Translations under genes and position numbers: made by a program
Part shown: piece by piece, positions 32,837-42,416 of the stretch
Layout: each line of letters begins with the position of its first letter
How positions within the stretch are numbered: position 1 is the stretch's first letter
The notes under the pieces: model-generated
The model's input: the letters and a program-made list of their open reading frames with translations, nothing else
What the model was told of the DNA's origin: nothing
The model's database searches: none
From: an uncultured Lachnospiraceae bacterium
Lineage (GTDB): Bacteria; Bacillota; Clostridia; Lachnospirales; Lachnospiraceae
Direction: 5' to 3'
NCBI GenBank assembly: GCA_910587895.1
Contig: CAJUOE010000130.1
Span: 1-48,465 of the forward strand
DNA: 48,465 bases

Positions 32837-32914
32837 TGGAATTTTAATAAGGGGACATTACTTCTATTATCATTGTTGATACAGCTAGCCGAGGGCAGCG
32901 AAATGGAGGCTATC

Positions 32915-34948
32915 ATGAAAAATATGAAATTGGCTACAAAAATAAGCGTTATTGTAATTTGTATTTTAACTGTCGGTCTTGTGATATTATGGTCAACTAC
33001 AAATGGGAATGTTTCTTCGCTCATGGAACGACAGATTTTAGAAAATATGAACGAGGCTGCTGAGACACGAAGCGAAATTGCCGCTGAGTATGTACAGGCT
33101 GCAGAAGCATATCTTACCGGCTATGGCCAATCGCTGGAACTCAGAGAAGCTTTACTGCACCCGGATGATGCAGACATCGTCGCAAGGGCACAAAACTATA
33201 CCAAAAATTATGGCGCCGTCAACAAAAACCTGGAAAACGTCTACCTGGCTGATTATTCTTCCACCGTTCTGGTATCGTTCGTGGAAGGCCCCATCGGGAA
33301 GACCCTCCGGGAAGGGGATGCCTTAAAGCAGCTGCAGGATCAGGTCTTTGGCAGCAAAGGCATCTGGAACACCGGCGTTATGGCGTCTCCCTCTACAGGC
33401 AAACAGGTGGTCTCCATGTATTATCCCATATTTGACGGAGATAAGCCCCTGGGATATGTCGGCAGCGCGATTTATGCCGATGAACTGAAAAATACGCTGG
33501 ATGAACTACAGGAAGACGGCAGCAAGAACAAAGATTACATGCTGCTGGACGCAACGGCAAACACTTATATCTTTAGTCCGGATGAGGAAAAAATTGGGGC
33601 TGCCATCGAAGAAGAACATGTATTGCAGATGATAGCGCAGTCAGCAAATGACCAGTCAGGCAACAACTTCTATGAATACAAAGAGAACGGCAAGGATAAG
33701 CTATCCGTCCTCCACTATATGCCGGAGCGCAACTGGGTGCTGGTTATGCTGATGGATAAGGGAACTGCATTTGCTCCCGTCACGCAGATGTCTACAATGT
33801 TAATTATTATCTGCGCGATTATCCTGGTCCTGATTTCTGTGCTTGTATGGCTTTCCGGACAGCTGATTGCCAGAGATATTAACAAAGTATCACGCATCAT
33901 CAATGAGATCGGAAGCCTGGACTTAACACTGAAACATAAACTTGTAAAATTTACCTCACGCCGGGATGAGGTGGGCATGATCGCAACTGCCACACAGAAT
34001 CTGGCAGATACGGTCAGCGACGCCGTAAAAGTCATCAAAGAAAAGAACGGCAAACTCATAGACACTTCCGGTATTTTGCGCAGCGGAGTCTCCACCACGA
34101 ATAATTCGGTGGATGATGTGGAAAGAGCCATGAACGACATTGCCGGAAGCGCTACCCAGCAGGCGACGGATACCCAGCAGACAGCGCAGAGCATTCTTCA
34201 CATCGGAGAAAATATCGTAAAAACCATGGACGAGACAGAGGCGTTGAGCAGACATGCCGACAAGATTCAGGAAACCAGCGAGGCTATGCGCAACACCATT
34301 CGAACATTGTCACACGTAAACGACAATACCGAGCAGGCCATGGACGAAATCAGCGCACAGATTCTTTCCACAAATGAATCCGTTGTAAAGATTAAGGACG
34401 CTGCGCAACTGATCACTTCCATTGCAGAAGAGACGAACCTTTTATCCCTTAACGCCTCTATTGAGGCTGCGCGTGCCGGTGAACAGGGCCGGGGATTCGC
34501 AGTGGTGGCTGACCAGATTCAGAAACTATCAGAACAGTCGAACGAATCTACAAAATATATTGATACAATTGTCAACAACCTGATGCGCGAATCGGAAAAG
34601 ACCGTAACCTTCATGCACGAGACCAAAGACGTTATTCTTGAACAGAGCAGGCAGCTCTCCTGTACGGAGGAACAGTTCTCGGCAATCTATAGCGACATCG
34701 AAACCATAAAGCAGGCGGTAACGGCAATCTATGAGACTGTCAGAAACGTCGATGAAGAGAGGCTTACCGTTGTGGACGCCATTCGCAACCTCTCCTCCAT
34801 TGCGGAAGGAAATGCCGCTGGTACCGAGCAGACCCTGGCATCTACAGAATTAGTAAAAGAGATGGTGCATGATATATCCAACGTCTCAGATCAGCTGGCA
34901 GATGTCTCAAATGAAATCGAAAAGAGCGTAAGCGGATTTATCATTTAA
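32915..34948 (+). CDS. Methyl-accepting chemotaxis protein, Cache sensor
   Basis: A 677-residue receptor from the ATG with GGAGG 5 nt upstream; an earlier frame start at 32873 is less likely. Transmembrane helix 1 is at about 6-28 ('ISVIVICILTVGLVILW'). An extracellular dCache-like domain (about 30-290) includes 'KQVVSMYYPIFDGDKPLGYVGSAIYADEL'. Transmembrane helix 2 is at about 297-320. A HAMP-like region and the long cytoplasmic coiled-coil hairpin follow, with the conserved tip 'EETNLLSLNASIEAARAGEQGRGFAVVA' (near 510-540) that docks CheA and CheW. It senses a small extracellular ligand, identity unknown. It lacks a C-terminal CheR-binding pentapeptide. A strong hairpin terminator follows. 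Confidence 0.94.
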   Translation: MKNMKLATKISVIVICILTVGLVILWSTTNGNVSSLMERQILENMNEAAETRSEIAAEYVQAAEAYLTGYGQSLELREALLHPDDADIVARAQNYTKNYGAVNKNLENVYLADYSSTVLVSFVEGPIGKTLREGDALKQLQDQVFGSKGIWNTGVMASPSTGKQVVSMYYPIFDGDKPLGYVGSAIYADELKNTLDELQEDGSKNKDYMLLDATANTYIFSPDEEKIGAAIEEEHVLQMIAQSANDQSGNNFYEYKENGKDKLSVLHYMPERNWVLVMLMDKGTAFAPVTQMSTMLIIICAIILVLISVLVWLSGQLIARDINKVSRIINEIGSLDLTLKHKLVKFTSRRDEVGMIATATQNLADTVSDAVKVIKEKNGKLIDTSGILRSGVSTTNNSVDDVERAMNDIAGSATQQATDTQQTAQSILHIGENIVKTMDETEALSRHADKIQETSEAMRNTIRTLSHVNDNTEQAMDEISAQILSTNESVVKIKDAAQLITSIAEETNLLSLNASIEAARAGEQGRGFAVVADQIQKLSEQSNESTKYIDTIVNNLMRESEKTVTFMHETKDVILEQSRQLSCTEEQFSAIYSDIETIKQAVTAIYETVRNVDEERLTVVDAIRNLSSIAEGNAAGTEQTLASTELVKEMVHDISNVSDQLADVSNEIEKSVSGFII

Positions 34949-34989
34949 GCGAAACAACATGCAGCATCTGTAATACAATATATATCAAC

Positions 34990-35035
34990 AACGAAAATGG
35001 GACTTTTGCATAAGTGCAATCGTCCCATTTTCGTT
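34990..35035. terminator. Long bidirectional terminator hairpin after the chemoreceptor
   Basis: AACGAAAATGGGAC (34990-35003) pairs perfectly over 14 bp with GTCCCATTTTCGTT (35022-35035). The loop holds a second small stem, TTGCA/TGCAA. It lies between the convergent chemoreceptor and alpha/beta hydrolase genes. Confidence 0.7.
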
Positions 35036-35044
35036 ATCTGTGTT

Positions 35045-36055
35045 CTACAGTGTTTTCTCCAGAAATATGCGAATCTTTTCGTAATATGTATCGGGCTCCT
35101 TATCCTGAGATTGTGCGTGTCCGGCATTTTTCACAACCAACAGCTCCTTACGGCCTTGCGCCGCTTCGTACAATTCTTCCGTCATCCGTACAGAGATCAT
35201 TGCATCTTCTTCCCCATGGATAAAAAGCGTTGGCGTCCTGCTTTTTCTTACGGCATCCAATGCCGACGCGTCTTTGAGATTGTAGCCACCGCGCAGCCGA
35301 AGCGCCAGACATGCGGAATTTACAAACGGAAACGATGGCAGCCCAAACCATTCATCAATCTTCTCAGCAAACATTGAATACGCATCCGTATATGCACAGT
35401 CCGAAATTACGGCTTTTACATTGTCGGGCAGGGATGCTTCCCCGGTCATCATCAATGCCGTAGCCGCCCCCATCGACTGGCCGTGAAGGACAATCTCAGC
35501 GTCCGCGTCCTGAGACAGAATATACTGAATCCAGAGCAGGCCATCAAAATGGTCTGTCCACCCCATTCCGATAAAATCCCCTTCGCTCTCTCCCTGACAC
35601 CTCAAATCCGGCGCCAGCACACGGTATCCCTGCTGGTGATACCAGTAAGCAAACGGATACAGCTCTTCCTTCCATCCGGTATAGCCATGCAGCAGAATGA
35701 CCCATTTATGATTTTTCCCATTCACGTCCAAGGGAAAAGTCTCCGCCACCAGTTTGTAACCGTCTTCACTCTGAAGTGAAATTTTCTGCCGGTCTGCCGT
35801 TTCCAGCCACGCCGCCGTCTCCCGCAAAGCTTTCTGCCGGTTTTCTTCGATATCAGAAGTCTGCACCTGCGCCGCATAGCTCTCCTCTGTAATTGTCTCA
35901 AATGCTTTTAAACGTTCCATAAAAGAAGGTACCAATGCCGCACTGACAAGAAAATTCACCAGAAATACATACAAAGACAGAGCCACCGCCATCAAAGAGA
36001 AAACCACCGCCACCGCCATTTTGCGGCTTATCTTCCGTCCGCCCATCTTTACCAC
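35045..36055 (-). CDS. Membrane-anchored alpha/beta hydrolase
   Basis: A 336-residue protein with an N-terminal transmembrane anchor (about 12-40, after basic residues) and an extracellular alpha/beta hydrolase. Motifs are 'VILLHGYTGWKEE' (oxyanion region), 'APDLRCQGESEGDF', nucleophile elbow 'LHGQSMGAATAL', 'TLFIHGEEDAMI' (Asp) and 'VKNAGHAQS' (His), a full triad. It resembles the YqkD/BAAT-like hydrolases of Firmicutes, whose substrates are mostly unknown. Monocistronic and convergent with the chemoreceptor. It is not closely similar to the BIG2-linked hydrolase. Confidence 0.9.
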   Translation of the reverse strand: MVKMGGRKISRKMAVAVVFSLMAVALSLYVFLVNFLVSAALVPSFMERLKAFETITEESYAAQVQTSDIEENRQKALRETAAWLETADRQKISLQSEDGYKLVAETFPLDVNGKNHKWVILLHGYTGWKEELYPFAYWYHQQGYRVLAPDLRCQGESEGDFIGMGWTDHFDGLLWIQYILSQDADAEIVLHGQSMGAATALMMTGEASLPDNVKAVISDCAYTDAYSMFAEKIDEWFGLPSFPFVNSACLALRLRGGYNLKDASALDAVRKSRTPTLFIHGEEDAMISVRMTEELYEAAQGRKELLVVKNAGHAQSQDKEPDTYYEKIRIFLEKTL

Positions 36056-36064
36056 TCCATAACC

Positions 36065-36103
36065 TTTCCCCTGCTATCTATCGTACCATCTTTGCAGGGG
36101 AAA
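36065..36103 (-). repeat. 10-bp inverted repeat upstream of the membrane hydrolase
   Basis: TTTCCCCTGC (36065-36074) and GCAGGGGAAA (36094-36103) are perfect inverted copies 19 nt apart. They lie between the DUF951 stop and the hydrolase ATG. No T-run follows, so an operator or mRNA leader stem is as likely as a terminator. Confidence 0.4.
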
Positions 36104-36138
36104 TACATCAGGAAAAACTTTCCAACATGGGCATTATG

Positions 36139-36333
36139 CTATGATTCTGTTTTCTTTCGTATTTCTCTGGTATTCTTTTCCACCAGTTTGCGGGCAATCA
36201 TAATCTGATGCCCACATCCCAGGCATTTCAGGCGGAAATCCGCCCCTACCCGAAGAACCTCCCATTCGTTGCTGCCACAGGGATGCTTTTTTTTGAGCTG
36301 GACAATATCTCCGGTTTCATATGGTATCGGCAT
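36139..36333 (-). CDS. DUF951 small Cys-containing protein
   Basis: A 64-residue protein from the ATG at 36333 (MPIPYETGDIVQLKK). The DUF951 pattern is complete: 'HPCGSNEWEVLRVGADFRLKCLGCGHQIMIARKLVEK'. Its three Cys could bind metal. It is widespread in Firmicutes, often near rpsF or mechanosensitive channel genes; function unknown. A longer frame to 36378 is unlikely. It overlaps the sirtuin stop by 17 bp. Confidence 0.9.
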   Translation of the reverse strand: MPIPYETGDIVQLKKKHPCGSNEWEVLRVGADFRLKCLGCGHQIMIARKLVEKNTREIRKKTES

Positions 36334-37069
36334 GACGAATCCTCCCGAACAACTCTCCAATACTCTCCTGCAATACAAGGTTGGCTATCCCGTCTCTCGG
36401 CGTGGCGGACTTGTTTACCAGCACCAGTTTATTCCCCTGATAATAATCAATCAGCCCTGCCGCCGGATAGACTGCAAGGGAAGTTCCGCCAATAATCAGC
36501 ATATCTGCATGGCTGATATAATAAACTGCTTCCTGTATGGTACGATTGTCAAGCCCCTCTTCGTAGAGTACCACATCCGGCTTGATATCTCCGCCGCATT
36601 TTTCACAGTGCGGAACCCCGGTGCTATGAAGCATGTACGTTGCATCATACATTTCATGGCAGGACTCACAGTAATTGCGATGCACGCTGCCATGCAGTTC
36701 CAGCACCTTCTTGCTCCCTGCAAGCTGGTGCAGTCCATCAATATTCTGGGTCACAACCGCCCGAACCTTGCCTGCCGCTTCCAGTTCTGCAAGCTTTTTA
36801 TGCGCCATATTCGGCTGTGCAGTCAGGCACAGCATTTTATTGCGATAGAACCGGTAAAATTCTTCCGTATTTCTTCGGTAAAATGTATGGCTTAAAATTG
36901 TCTCCGGCGGATAATCGTATTCCTGATTATACAGACCATCCACGCTGCGGAAATCCGGGATGCCGCTTTCCGTGGACACGCCTGCTCCGCCAAAGAAAAC
37001 AATATTGTCCGATTTTTCTACCATATCCAAAAATAATTCTACTTTCTCTTCCCGACTTAATTCTGCCAT
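36317..37069 (-). CDS. NAD-dependent protein deacylase, sirtuin
   Basis: A 250-residue SIR2-family enzyme. The NAD site is 'FFGGAGVSTESGIPDFRSVDGL', then 'VTQNIDGLHQLAG' and the catalytic His in 'LELHGSVHRNYC'. The zinc ribbon is 'CESC...CEKCGG', followed by 'DVVLYEE', 'GTSLAVYPAAGLI' and 'LVLVNKS'. The chosen ATG has GGAGG upstream; the frame opens 7 codons earlier. It removes acyl groups from lysines using NAD. It is similar to CobB, but the exact acyl specificity is not readable (the Tyr/Arg pair of desuccinylases is not seen). Confidence 0.94.
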   Translation of the reverse strand: MAELSREEKVELFLDMVEKSDNIVFFGGAGVSTESGIPDFRSVDGLYNQEYDYPPETILSHTFYRRNTEEFYRFYRNKMLCLTAQPNMAHKKLAELEAAGKVRAVVTQNIDGLHQLAGSKKVLELHGSVHRNYCESCHEMYDATYMLHSTGVPHCEKCGGDIKPDVVLYEEGLDNRTIQEAVYYISHADMLIIGGTSLAVYPAAGLIDYYQGNKLVLVNKSATPRDGIANLVLQESIGELFGRIRHADTI

Positions 37070-37155
37070 TTTCTTTCCTCCTTCTTTCATTCACTACCCA
37101 AGGTTTTGCACCCTTCTTCCCTTTCTGGCACTTTGCCAGAAATTTTGCGCCCCTC

Positions 37156-37632
37156 CTAAAACCCCTCTTTTTTGCGTTGGATCCGCAATTCTTTTCGTTT
37201 CTCAGCAGCGCTCCATTCCGCTTTCTCACTCTCTGTTTCCAGCAAGATAGACGGAACTTTTCTCGGTTTTCCCTCATCATCTACCGCGACCAGCGTCAGA
37301 TAAGCACGGTTAATCGGCTTGCGCGTTCCACCGAAATCTTCGATGTACGTGTCAACGCGAACCTCCATAGACGTATTTCCCACATACGTTACCCTTGCAA
37401 GCAACACGACCAGGTCATTCTGAAACGCTCCCCGGATAAAACGAAGGTTATCCACAGACGCCGTCGTGATATTGCCGCCCGAATGCCTCATGCCTACCAG
37501 CCCGGCTATCTCGTCAATCCACTCCATCAGCTTGCCGCCAAACAGCCGCCCTGCTGCATTTAAGTGCTCCGGGCGTACCTGATAGATATGTTCTATCATG
37601 GAGTCAGATATTTTCTTAACTTCTCTGTCCAT
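37156..37632 (-). CDS. Acyl-CoA thioesterase, hotdog fold (YkhA-like)
   Basis: A 158-residue protein. The chosen ATG at 37632 has GGAGGAAATCAACA upstream; the frame extends to 37668, overlapping the neighbouring gene. The hotdog core is typical: 'HIYQVRPEHLNAAGRLFGGKLMEWIDEIAG', 'TTASVDNLRFIRGAF', 'LLARVTYVGNTSMEVRVDTYIED' and 'RAYLTLVAVDDEGKPRKVP'. It hydrolyses acyl-CoA to free acid and CoA in the cytoplasm. The basic C-terminus is highly charged. Substrate chain length is unknown. Confidence 0.93.
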   Translation of the reverse strand: MDREVKKISDSMIEHIYQVRPEHLNAAGRLFGGKLMEWIDEIAGLVGMRHSGGNITTASVDNLRFIRGAFQNDLVVLLARVTYVGNTSMEVRVDTYIEDFGGTRKPINRAYLTLVAVDDEGKPRKVPSILLETESEKAEWSAAEKRKELRIQRKKEGF

Positions 37633-37648
37633 TGTTGATTTCCTCCTG

Positions 37649-39223
37649 TCAGATATCTTTTTCTTCAATCAGGCACTGATGCTCTTTATTCTCTTTATCA
37701 TAATTGATTCCCACCAAAAGCAGTTTTCCGGCGTAATCCGCTAACGACTTCACATACTCCCTGTTCCTGATTTGATCGATTGCTCCTTGCACCGACTTAT
37801 CCCACTTTAATTCCACAACCAACGCAGGCTTATCCAAATGATTCCTTCGAGGTAAGAACACGAGGTCTGCAAATCCCTTCCCCGCCGGCATCTCCCGAAC
37901 TACCGTATAATATTCCCTTGCACTGAAATATGCCAGCGAAACCGCGCAGCTTAAAGAATTCTCATTGTTATATGCCAGCACAGACGCCGCTTCACGATGA
38001 TATTCATTCAAGCCATTGGCTACCGACTCCCCATCTTTTCTCAAAGTAGCATTCAACAGCTCTTCCGAGGATTCAATCGCATTTACCACTTCTTTCCACC
38101 CTGCGCCCTGTATGGCGCTGGCAAATTCATATTCCACTTCCTGATTCGGAATAAAAACCTCCTTGCGCTCAATATCATAGGCAAGGTAACCCAAATGCAC
38201 CAACAGAGTCAAGACGTCATCCTTTCCCTGAAACGTCGTCATGTCATTCTGGAATGTCCGGGGATTCACCTTACACCGAATCCCTCCCAACATTGTGATA
38301 ATCGTATCCTTCAATCCATCAAAATTCATATCAATATAAATTTTTAATGCCTCATAAGTTTCAGTCTGCGACCAATAGTTGTCAAATTCTTCCCTTAACA
38401 TAGCATCTACTACAGATTTCGGACTATATACATGGGCGATCTTGCGAAATTGATAACCATCATACCATCTCCTACTTTCCCAAAAGTCCATATGATACTT
38501 TTGACATAGCTGCTTTACCTCCTCCTCTGTGAAACCCACATACTGTGCCAACATGCCAGGGTTCATCATGGAGTATTCATCAAACATATTCAACGCCGAA
38601 TGCGTCCCATACTTCTTAACCGGCAAAATCCCCGTCATATATGCCAGCCGGACATATGCCCGGTCTTTTAACAATGCACGCAAAAAATCAAGATAAGCCT
38701 TCTGCGTTTCCATATCATCTTTACTGACCCGGAAAATGCAGTCCCACTCGTCAATAATAACGACAAATCCCCGCTTTGTCTCTCCATAAATCTGCTCCAA
38801 AGCCGTTGCCAGATAATTTTCGGATTCACTGATAAGACCTGGAAACTGTTCTCTTAATTCTCTTACTACGATTTCCTGAAGGCAGGAAACCATATCCCTT
38901 GCATTTTCCACACGGCTTAAAAAATCCTGAATATTCAAAAACAATACATGATACCGATTTCGATGTTCCTTAAAAGACGGATGGCCTGCAATCTCCAACC
39001 CCTGAAACAATTCCCCGGAATCAATGCCAAATCCATAATAAGCCGCCAGCATCTGTGCCGCCAGAGATTTCCCAAACCGCCTCGGACGGCTTACGCAGAC
39101 ATATTTCTGCATTGTTCCCAACACCTTATTTGTACAGGCAATCAAACCTGTTTTATCCACATAAATTTCTGAGCGCAACGCCTCTTTGAACAATTCACTT
39201 CCCGGATTCAGATAGATTCCCAT
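37649..39223 (-). CDS. AAA-ATPase / PD-(D/E)XK nuclease-like protein
   Basis: A 524-residue protein from the ATG with AAGGAGGG upstream (the frame opens at 39301). The family pattern is AAA-ATPase-like followed by a PD-(D/E)XK C-terminal part: 'IYVDKTGLI', Walker A-like 'VSRPRRFGKSLAAQML' (near 45-60), Walker B 'FVVIIDEWDCIFRV', and the nuclease-like 'FADLVFLPRR...ALVVELKWDKSVQGAIDQI' near 470-500 with Asp and E-x-K. These proteins are multicopy in Lachnospiraceae and Bacteroidetes. They resemble mobile or selfish genes or defence-linked ATPases; the true role is unknown. A homologue lies at 43420. Confidence 0.88.
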   Translation of the reverse strand: MGIYLNPGSELFKEALRSEIYVDKTGLIACTNKVLGTMQKYVCVSRPRRFGKSLAAQMLAAYYGFGIDSGELFQGLEIAGHPSFKEHRNRYHVLFLNIQDFLSRVENARDMVSCLQEIVVRELREQFPGLISESENYLATALEQIYGETKRGFVVIIDEWDCIFRVSKDDMETQKAYLDFLRALLKDRAYVRLAYMTGILPVKKYGTHSALNMFDEYSMMNPGMLAQYVGFTEEEVKQLCQKYHMDFWESRRWYDGYQFRKIAHVYSPKSVVDAMLREEFDNYWSQTETYEALKIYIDMNFDGLKDTIITMLGGIRCKVNPRTFQNDMTTFQGKDDVLTLLVHLGYLAYDIERKEVFIPNQEVEYEFASAIQGAGWKEVVNAIESSEELLNATLRKDGESVANGLNEYHREAASVLAYNNENSLSCAVSLAYFSAREYYTVVREMPAGKGFADLVFLPRRNHLDKPALVVELKWDKSVQGAIDQIRNREYVKSLADYAGKLLLVGINYDKENKEHQCLIEEKDI

Positions 39224-39342
39224 CCTGCCACCCTCCTTTATGCTCATTATAATATATTCCCTGTATTTTCTATAAAACATTCCTTTCTTACATCTTGCCA
39301 CAAGAAAAAGGGTTCGTCAATTCCTATAATTAATACCCAAAA

Positions 39343-39371
39343 CAGCTGCCTACATTTTTCGTAAGCAGCTG
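39343..39371 (-). terminator. Terminator of the MacB-like efflux operon
   Basis: CAGCTGCCTAC (39343-39353), 7-nt loop, GTAAGCAGCTG (39361-39371), with one mismatch. On the minus strand TTTTGGG follows, 37 nt after the permease stop. Confidence 0.65.
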
Positions 39372-39407
39372 CCTTTTCATTCTTTTTCAGTTTATGGCTC
39401 CCTATCC

Positions 39408-40643
39408 TTAATCCCTCCTAAGCGCCTCAATCGGACTCAGTTTCGCCGCTTTCCTTGCGGGATAAATCCCGAAGAATACGCCAATTCCGCAGGAAAATAA
39501 GGTCGCCCCAAGAATCGTGCTTGCCTTAATGCCTGGATGGATGGCGCTTCCCATGGCAGCGCTCATCAGAGAGCAGGCTCCCATGGCTCCCAAAAGCCCC
39601 AGGATAATCCCGATAATGCCACCCAGAATCGTAAGTATTGCCGCCTCGGCAAGGAATTGCAAGAGGATCGAGGAAGTCTTTGCACCCAATGATTTTCGAA
39701 TTCCAATTTCCCTCGTGCGCTCTGTCACGGACACAAGCATAATGTTCATGACGCCGATTCCGCCTACAATCAGGGAAATGGCTGCCACGCAGGAAATAAA
39801 CGCTGTCACGATTCCCAGCATGTTATTCATCTCTGCGAGCATATCCTGAAAGCTCTGCACCTGATAGTAGTCTTCCCCTGCACATTGATGCCTGGTTTCC
39901 AGGGTATGGATGATATTGCGCACCACTTCCTCACCGCTTGCCTCGTCATTGGCAAACACTACCACAGAATAAAAGAAGTCGCTCTCCCATCCGAAATATT
40001 CAAAAGACGTGTAAGGTACTTCCAGAGATACCGGCATCCCCTCATAAGTATAGCTGATAAAACTGGTATTTTCCTTTTGTTGGGTCACGCCGACAATCCG
40101 GTAACTCCCACTGATTCCACCAATCTCCACGTCAATATCCATGCCTACCACATCATCGGAACCAAAAAGACGTTTTGCATCGCTGTCCGAGATTACGCAG
40201 ACACGATTCCCTTCTTCCACGTCTGCCGCAGTAAAGTAAGAACCTCTCTTCATATTGAAATTCAGGGACTTCTGCAAATCCTCCGTTCCTCCGCCCAGTG
40301 TAAGGACAAACTCTCCTTTTCCTGTAATCGTGGTTCCAGACGCGCCGTCATTTGGCGTTGCGCCGTCCACACCCACGATATTTTCCTTAATCGCAGTAAT
40401 ATCTTCCGGCGTAATCCATTCCTCGGCATTTGACGCCTCTTCACTGCAATAGACATTGATCTGCCCGGTTCCCAAATCTTCCACTTCAGCATTCATGGCA
40501 TTCGCGGTTCCATCTCCCACTGCCATTACCATGATTACAGAGCAGATTCCAATAATAATTCCCAGCATTGTGAGGAAGGAGCGTCCCTTATTTGCCTTGA
40601 TATTCTTTAATGCCATTTTGACATATTCAACTAAATTACCCAT
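39408..40643 (-). CDS. MacB-like ABC transporter permease (FtsX family)
   Basis: A 411-residue protein. It starts 'NIKANKGRSFLTMLGIIIGICSVIMVMAVGDG' (helix 1), then has an extracellular MacB core domain (about 45-275), then 'ISLIVGGIGVMNIMLVSVTERTREIGIRKSLGAK' and two further helices to the end ('AARKLSPIEALRRD'-like tail). This four-helix FtsX topology is the mechanotransmission type. It works with the ATPase at 42417 and the membrane-fusion protein at 40656 to move peptides or toxic small molecules outward. Last gene of the operon; 12 nt from the fusion protein gene. Confidence 0.93.
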   Translation of the reverse strand: MGNLVEYVKMALKNIKANKGRSFLTMLGIIIGICSVIMVMAVGDGTANAMNAEVEDLGTGQINVYCSEEASNAEEWITPEDITAIKENIVGVDGATPNDGASGTTITGKGEFVLTLGGGTEDLQKSLNFNMKRGSYFTAADVEEGNRVCVISDSDAKRLFGSDDVVGMDIDVEIGGISGSYRIVGVTQQKENTSFISYTYEGMPVSLEVPYTSFEYFGWESDFFYSVVVFANDEASGEEVVRNIIHTLETRHQCAGEDYYQVQSFQDMLAEMNNMLGIVTAFISCVAAISLIVGGIGVMNIMLVSVTERTREIGIRKSLGAKTSSILLQFLAEAAILTILGGIIGIILGLLGAMGACSLMSAAMGSAIHPGIKASTILGATLFSCGIGVFFGIYPARKAAKLSPIEALRRD

Positions 40644-40655
40644 CTGCGCACCTCT

Positions 40656-42413
40656 TTACTCATTCTCTGCCGTATCATCCGACGCCGAATCAGTTCCTGT
40701 CATGTCGCCTGATGCCGCACCTGCTTCTCCGGCATCATCTGTTCCTGCTGCAGCTTCCGGCATTCCGCCATTGTCTACCGCATCTACCACCGTAATGGCG
40801 TCTCCTTCTTCGTGATTGCCCGGATCTGGAATCACAACCTCGCCCTCATCGACGCCCTGTGTGATTTGTGCATACTCATCCGAAGTCACCCCGGTCGTAA
40901 TGCTGCGTTTTGTGAGAACACCGTCTTTATTCACCCAGCAGAATGTGCCGTCTTTTCCAATGTTGACTGCCTCCGTAGGAAGAATAATGACGCCCTTTGC
41001 CTCTGCCGCCTGTATTGCCACTTTCGCATCCACGCCCAGAAAAATATTCTCATCCGGATTGTCAATATGTACGGTTGCCATAATAGACGCTGACGCCACC
41101 GCTGCCTGATTTGTTCCGGCCGCTCCGCTCGTAGCAATCCTGCTAATGCTCTGCACCGTTCCCTGATAGGTCTCTCCCGCCAGCGTAATTTCGGCTTTCT
41201 GCCCTTCTTTTACCTTTGCATATACATTCTTGGAAAGCGTAACCTCCACATTCACATCCTCAATGCTCTGCAAGGTAAAAAGCTGCATTCCCTGCGTTAC
41301 CATTGCGCCTTCCATAATCTGTTTGTCAGAAATCACACCGTCAAACTCTGCGGTAATTCCCTTTTTTCCTTCCGCAATCAACTCTTCTAATGATTTACTT
41401 TCCAATTCCGCCAGATTCGTATTGGTCTGCATCTGTTCCCTGGCCGCACTGCTCATCGCCCCGCTGTCTCCCTCTGCAACGGCTTTCTGGCTTTCCAGGT
41501 TTCCTTTTAATTCTGCAAGTTCAGACTGCGCCGTCTGTAATTTCTGTTGCAAATCGGACTCTCCAACAGATTCCGTCATCTCTATCTGGGAATTTCCCTG
41601 CAGCGCATTTAACTGCTGCTGCAGCGTATCGGCTGCCTGCTGTTTTGTTTCATAAACATTTTTTGCGTCTGCAAGGTTCTTGTTGGCCTTATTGAGTTCT
41701 TCCCTTGCCGTTTCCAACGCCTGAGGATTGCTCCCTGCCGCCGCGGCTGCGGCATCAAAATTTACCTGTGCTGTCTGCTGTTTTGTAACTGCCTTATCAT
41801 ATGCCTTTTTTGCCGTATCTGTCTCTTTGCCAGCATTCTTTATCTGCCCCTGAAGTGAAGTCACCTGCTCCTGCATCTCTTTTTCTTCCTGCTTGCGGGA
41901 CGCCTCCTGTGCATTGGCTGCACCGGCAATGGCATTGGTAAGGTTCTGTACCTCCTGCTCTTTCGCGCTTACCTGCGCCTGTAACTGCGCCGCCTTGTTT
42001 TTGGCGTCTGCCTGACGGCTTGCTGCCTTATTGGCCTGGCTTACACTGTCCTGGTAACCCAGTTCATTCGACCTTACCGTCAGTTCTGCCTTCTGATTCT
42101 GCTCTTCCAAATCTTTCAGGTTAAACGTCACAAGCTGCGTTCCCGCTTTTACAAGGCTTCCAACCTCAAAATCCGCCGTCTCCACGCTCGCATTTACCGG
42201 TGAAAATATCATCTTCTGCTCGCCGCTTATGACCGTTCCGTTCGTCTCTACGGTTTCTGCCACGTCTCCGGTTTCCACGGTAATCCCTTCTACCTGCATA
42301 GCCTCCGCCATCTGTTTCCCGGCATTTGCCGCATTATTCACGGTCACTGCTCCGATAATTACTACTACAAGCGCTGCCGGGATTACAATCTTTAAAATTT
42401 TCTTCTTTTTCAT
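40656..42413 (-). CDS. Membrane-fusion (HlyD-family) efflux adaptor
   Basis: A 585-residue protein. An N-terminal membrane anchor (about 6-27) is followed by a beta/lipoyl part ('VETNGTVISGEQKMIFSPVNASVETADFEVGSLVKAGTQLVTF'). A very long coiled coil follows (about 95-340, rich in Gln, Ala, Glu and Lys), then the second lipoyl half ('ITAEFDGVISDKQIMEGAMVTQGMQLFTLQ') and a beta-barrel domain. A Ala/Gly/Asp low-complexity tail (about 550-585) ends it. Long hairpins of this kind bridge the permease to outside partners. It is coupled to the ATPase gene (3-nt gap). Confidence 0.92.
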   Translation of the reverse strand: MKKKKILKIVIPAALVVVIIGAVTVNNAANAGKQMAEAMQVEGITVETGDVAETVETNGTVISGEQKMIFSPVNASVETADFEVGSLVKAGTQLVTFNLKDLEEQNQKAELTVRSNELGYQDSVSQANKAASRQADAKNKAAQLQAQVSAKEQEVQNLTNAIAGAANAQEASRKQEEKEMQEQVTSLQGQIKNAGKETDTAKKAYDKAVTKQQTAQVNFDAAAAAAGSNPQALETAREELNKANKNLADAKNVYETKQQAADTLQQQLNALQGNSQIEMTESVGESDLQQKLQTAQSELAELKGNLESQKAVAEGDSGAMSSAAREQMQTNTNLAELESKSLEELIAEGKKGITAEFDGVISDKQIMEGAMVTQGMQLFTLQSIEDVNVEVTLSKNVYAKVKEGQKAEITLAGETYQGTVQSISRIATSGAAGTNQAAVASASIMATVHIDNPDENIFLGVDAKVAIQAAEAKGVIILPTEAVNIGKDGTFCWVNKDGVLTKRSITTGVTSDEYAQITQGVDEGEVVIPDPGNHEEGDAITVVDAVDNGGMPEAAAGTDDAGEAGAASGDMTGTDSASDDTAENE

Positions 42414-42416
42414 AAC

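Noticed and set aside
32837..32914. c-di-GMP riboswitch before the chemoreceptor
   Set aside because: The spacer is short and I could not find the conserved riboswitch core; only a weak TAGCC/GGCTA pairing near the ribosome binding site.
36640..37563. Plus-strand open frame of 307 codons opposite sirtuin and thioesterase
   Set aside because: Crosses two well-supported minus-strand genes and their spacer; composition is Cys/Pro/Phe-rich, as expected of an antisense frame.
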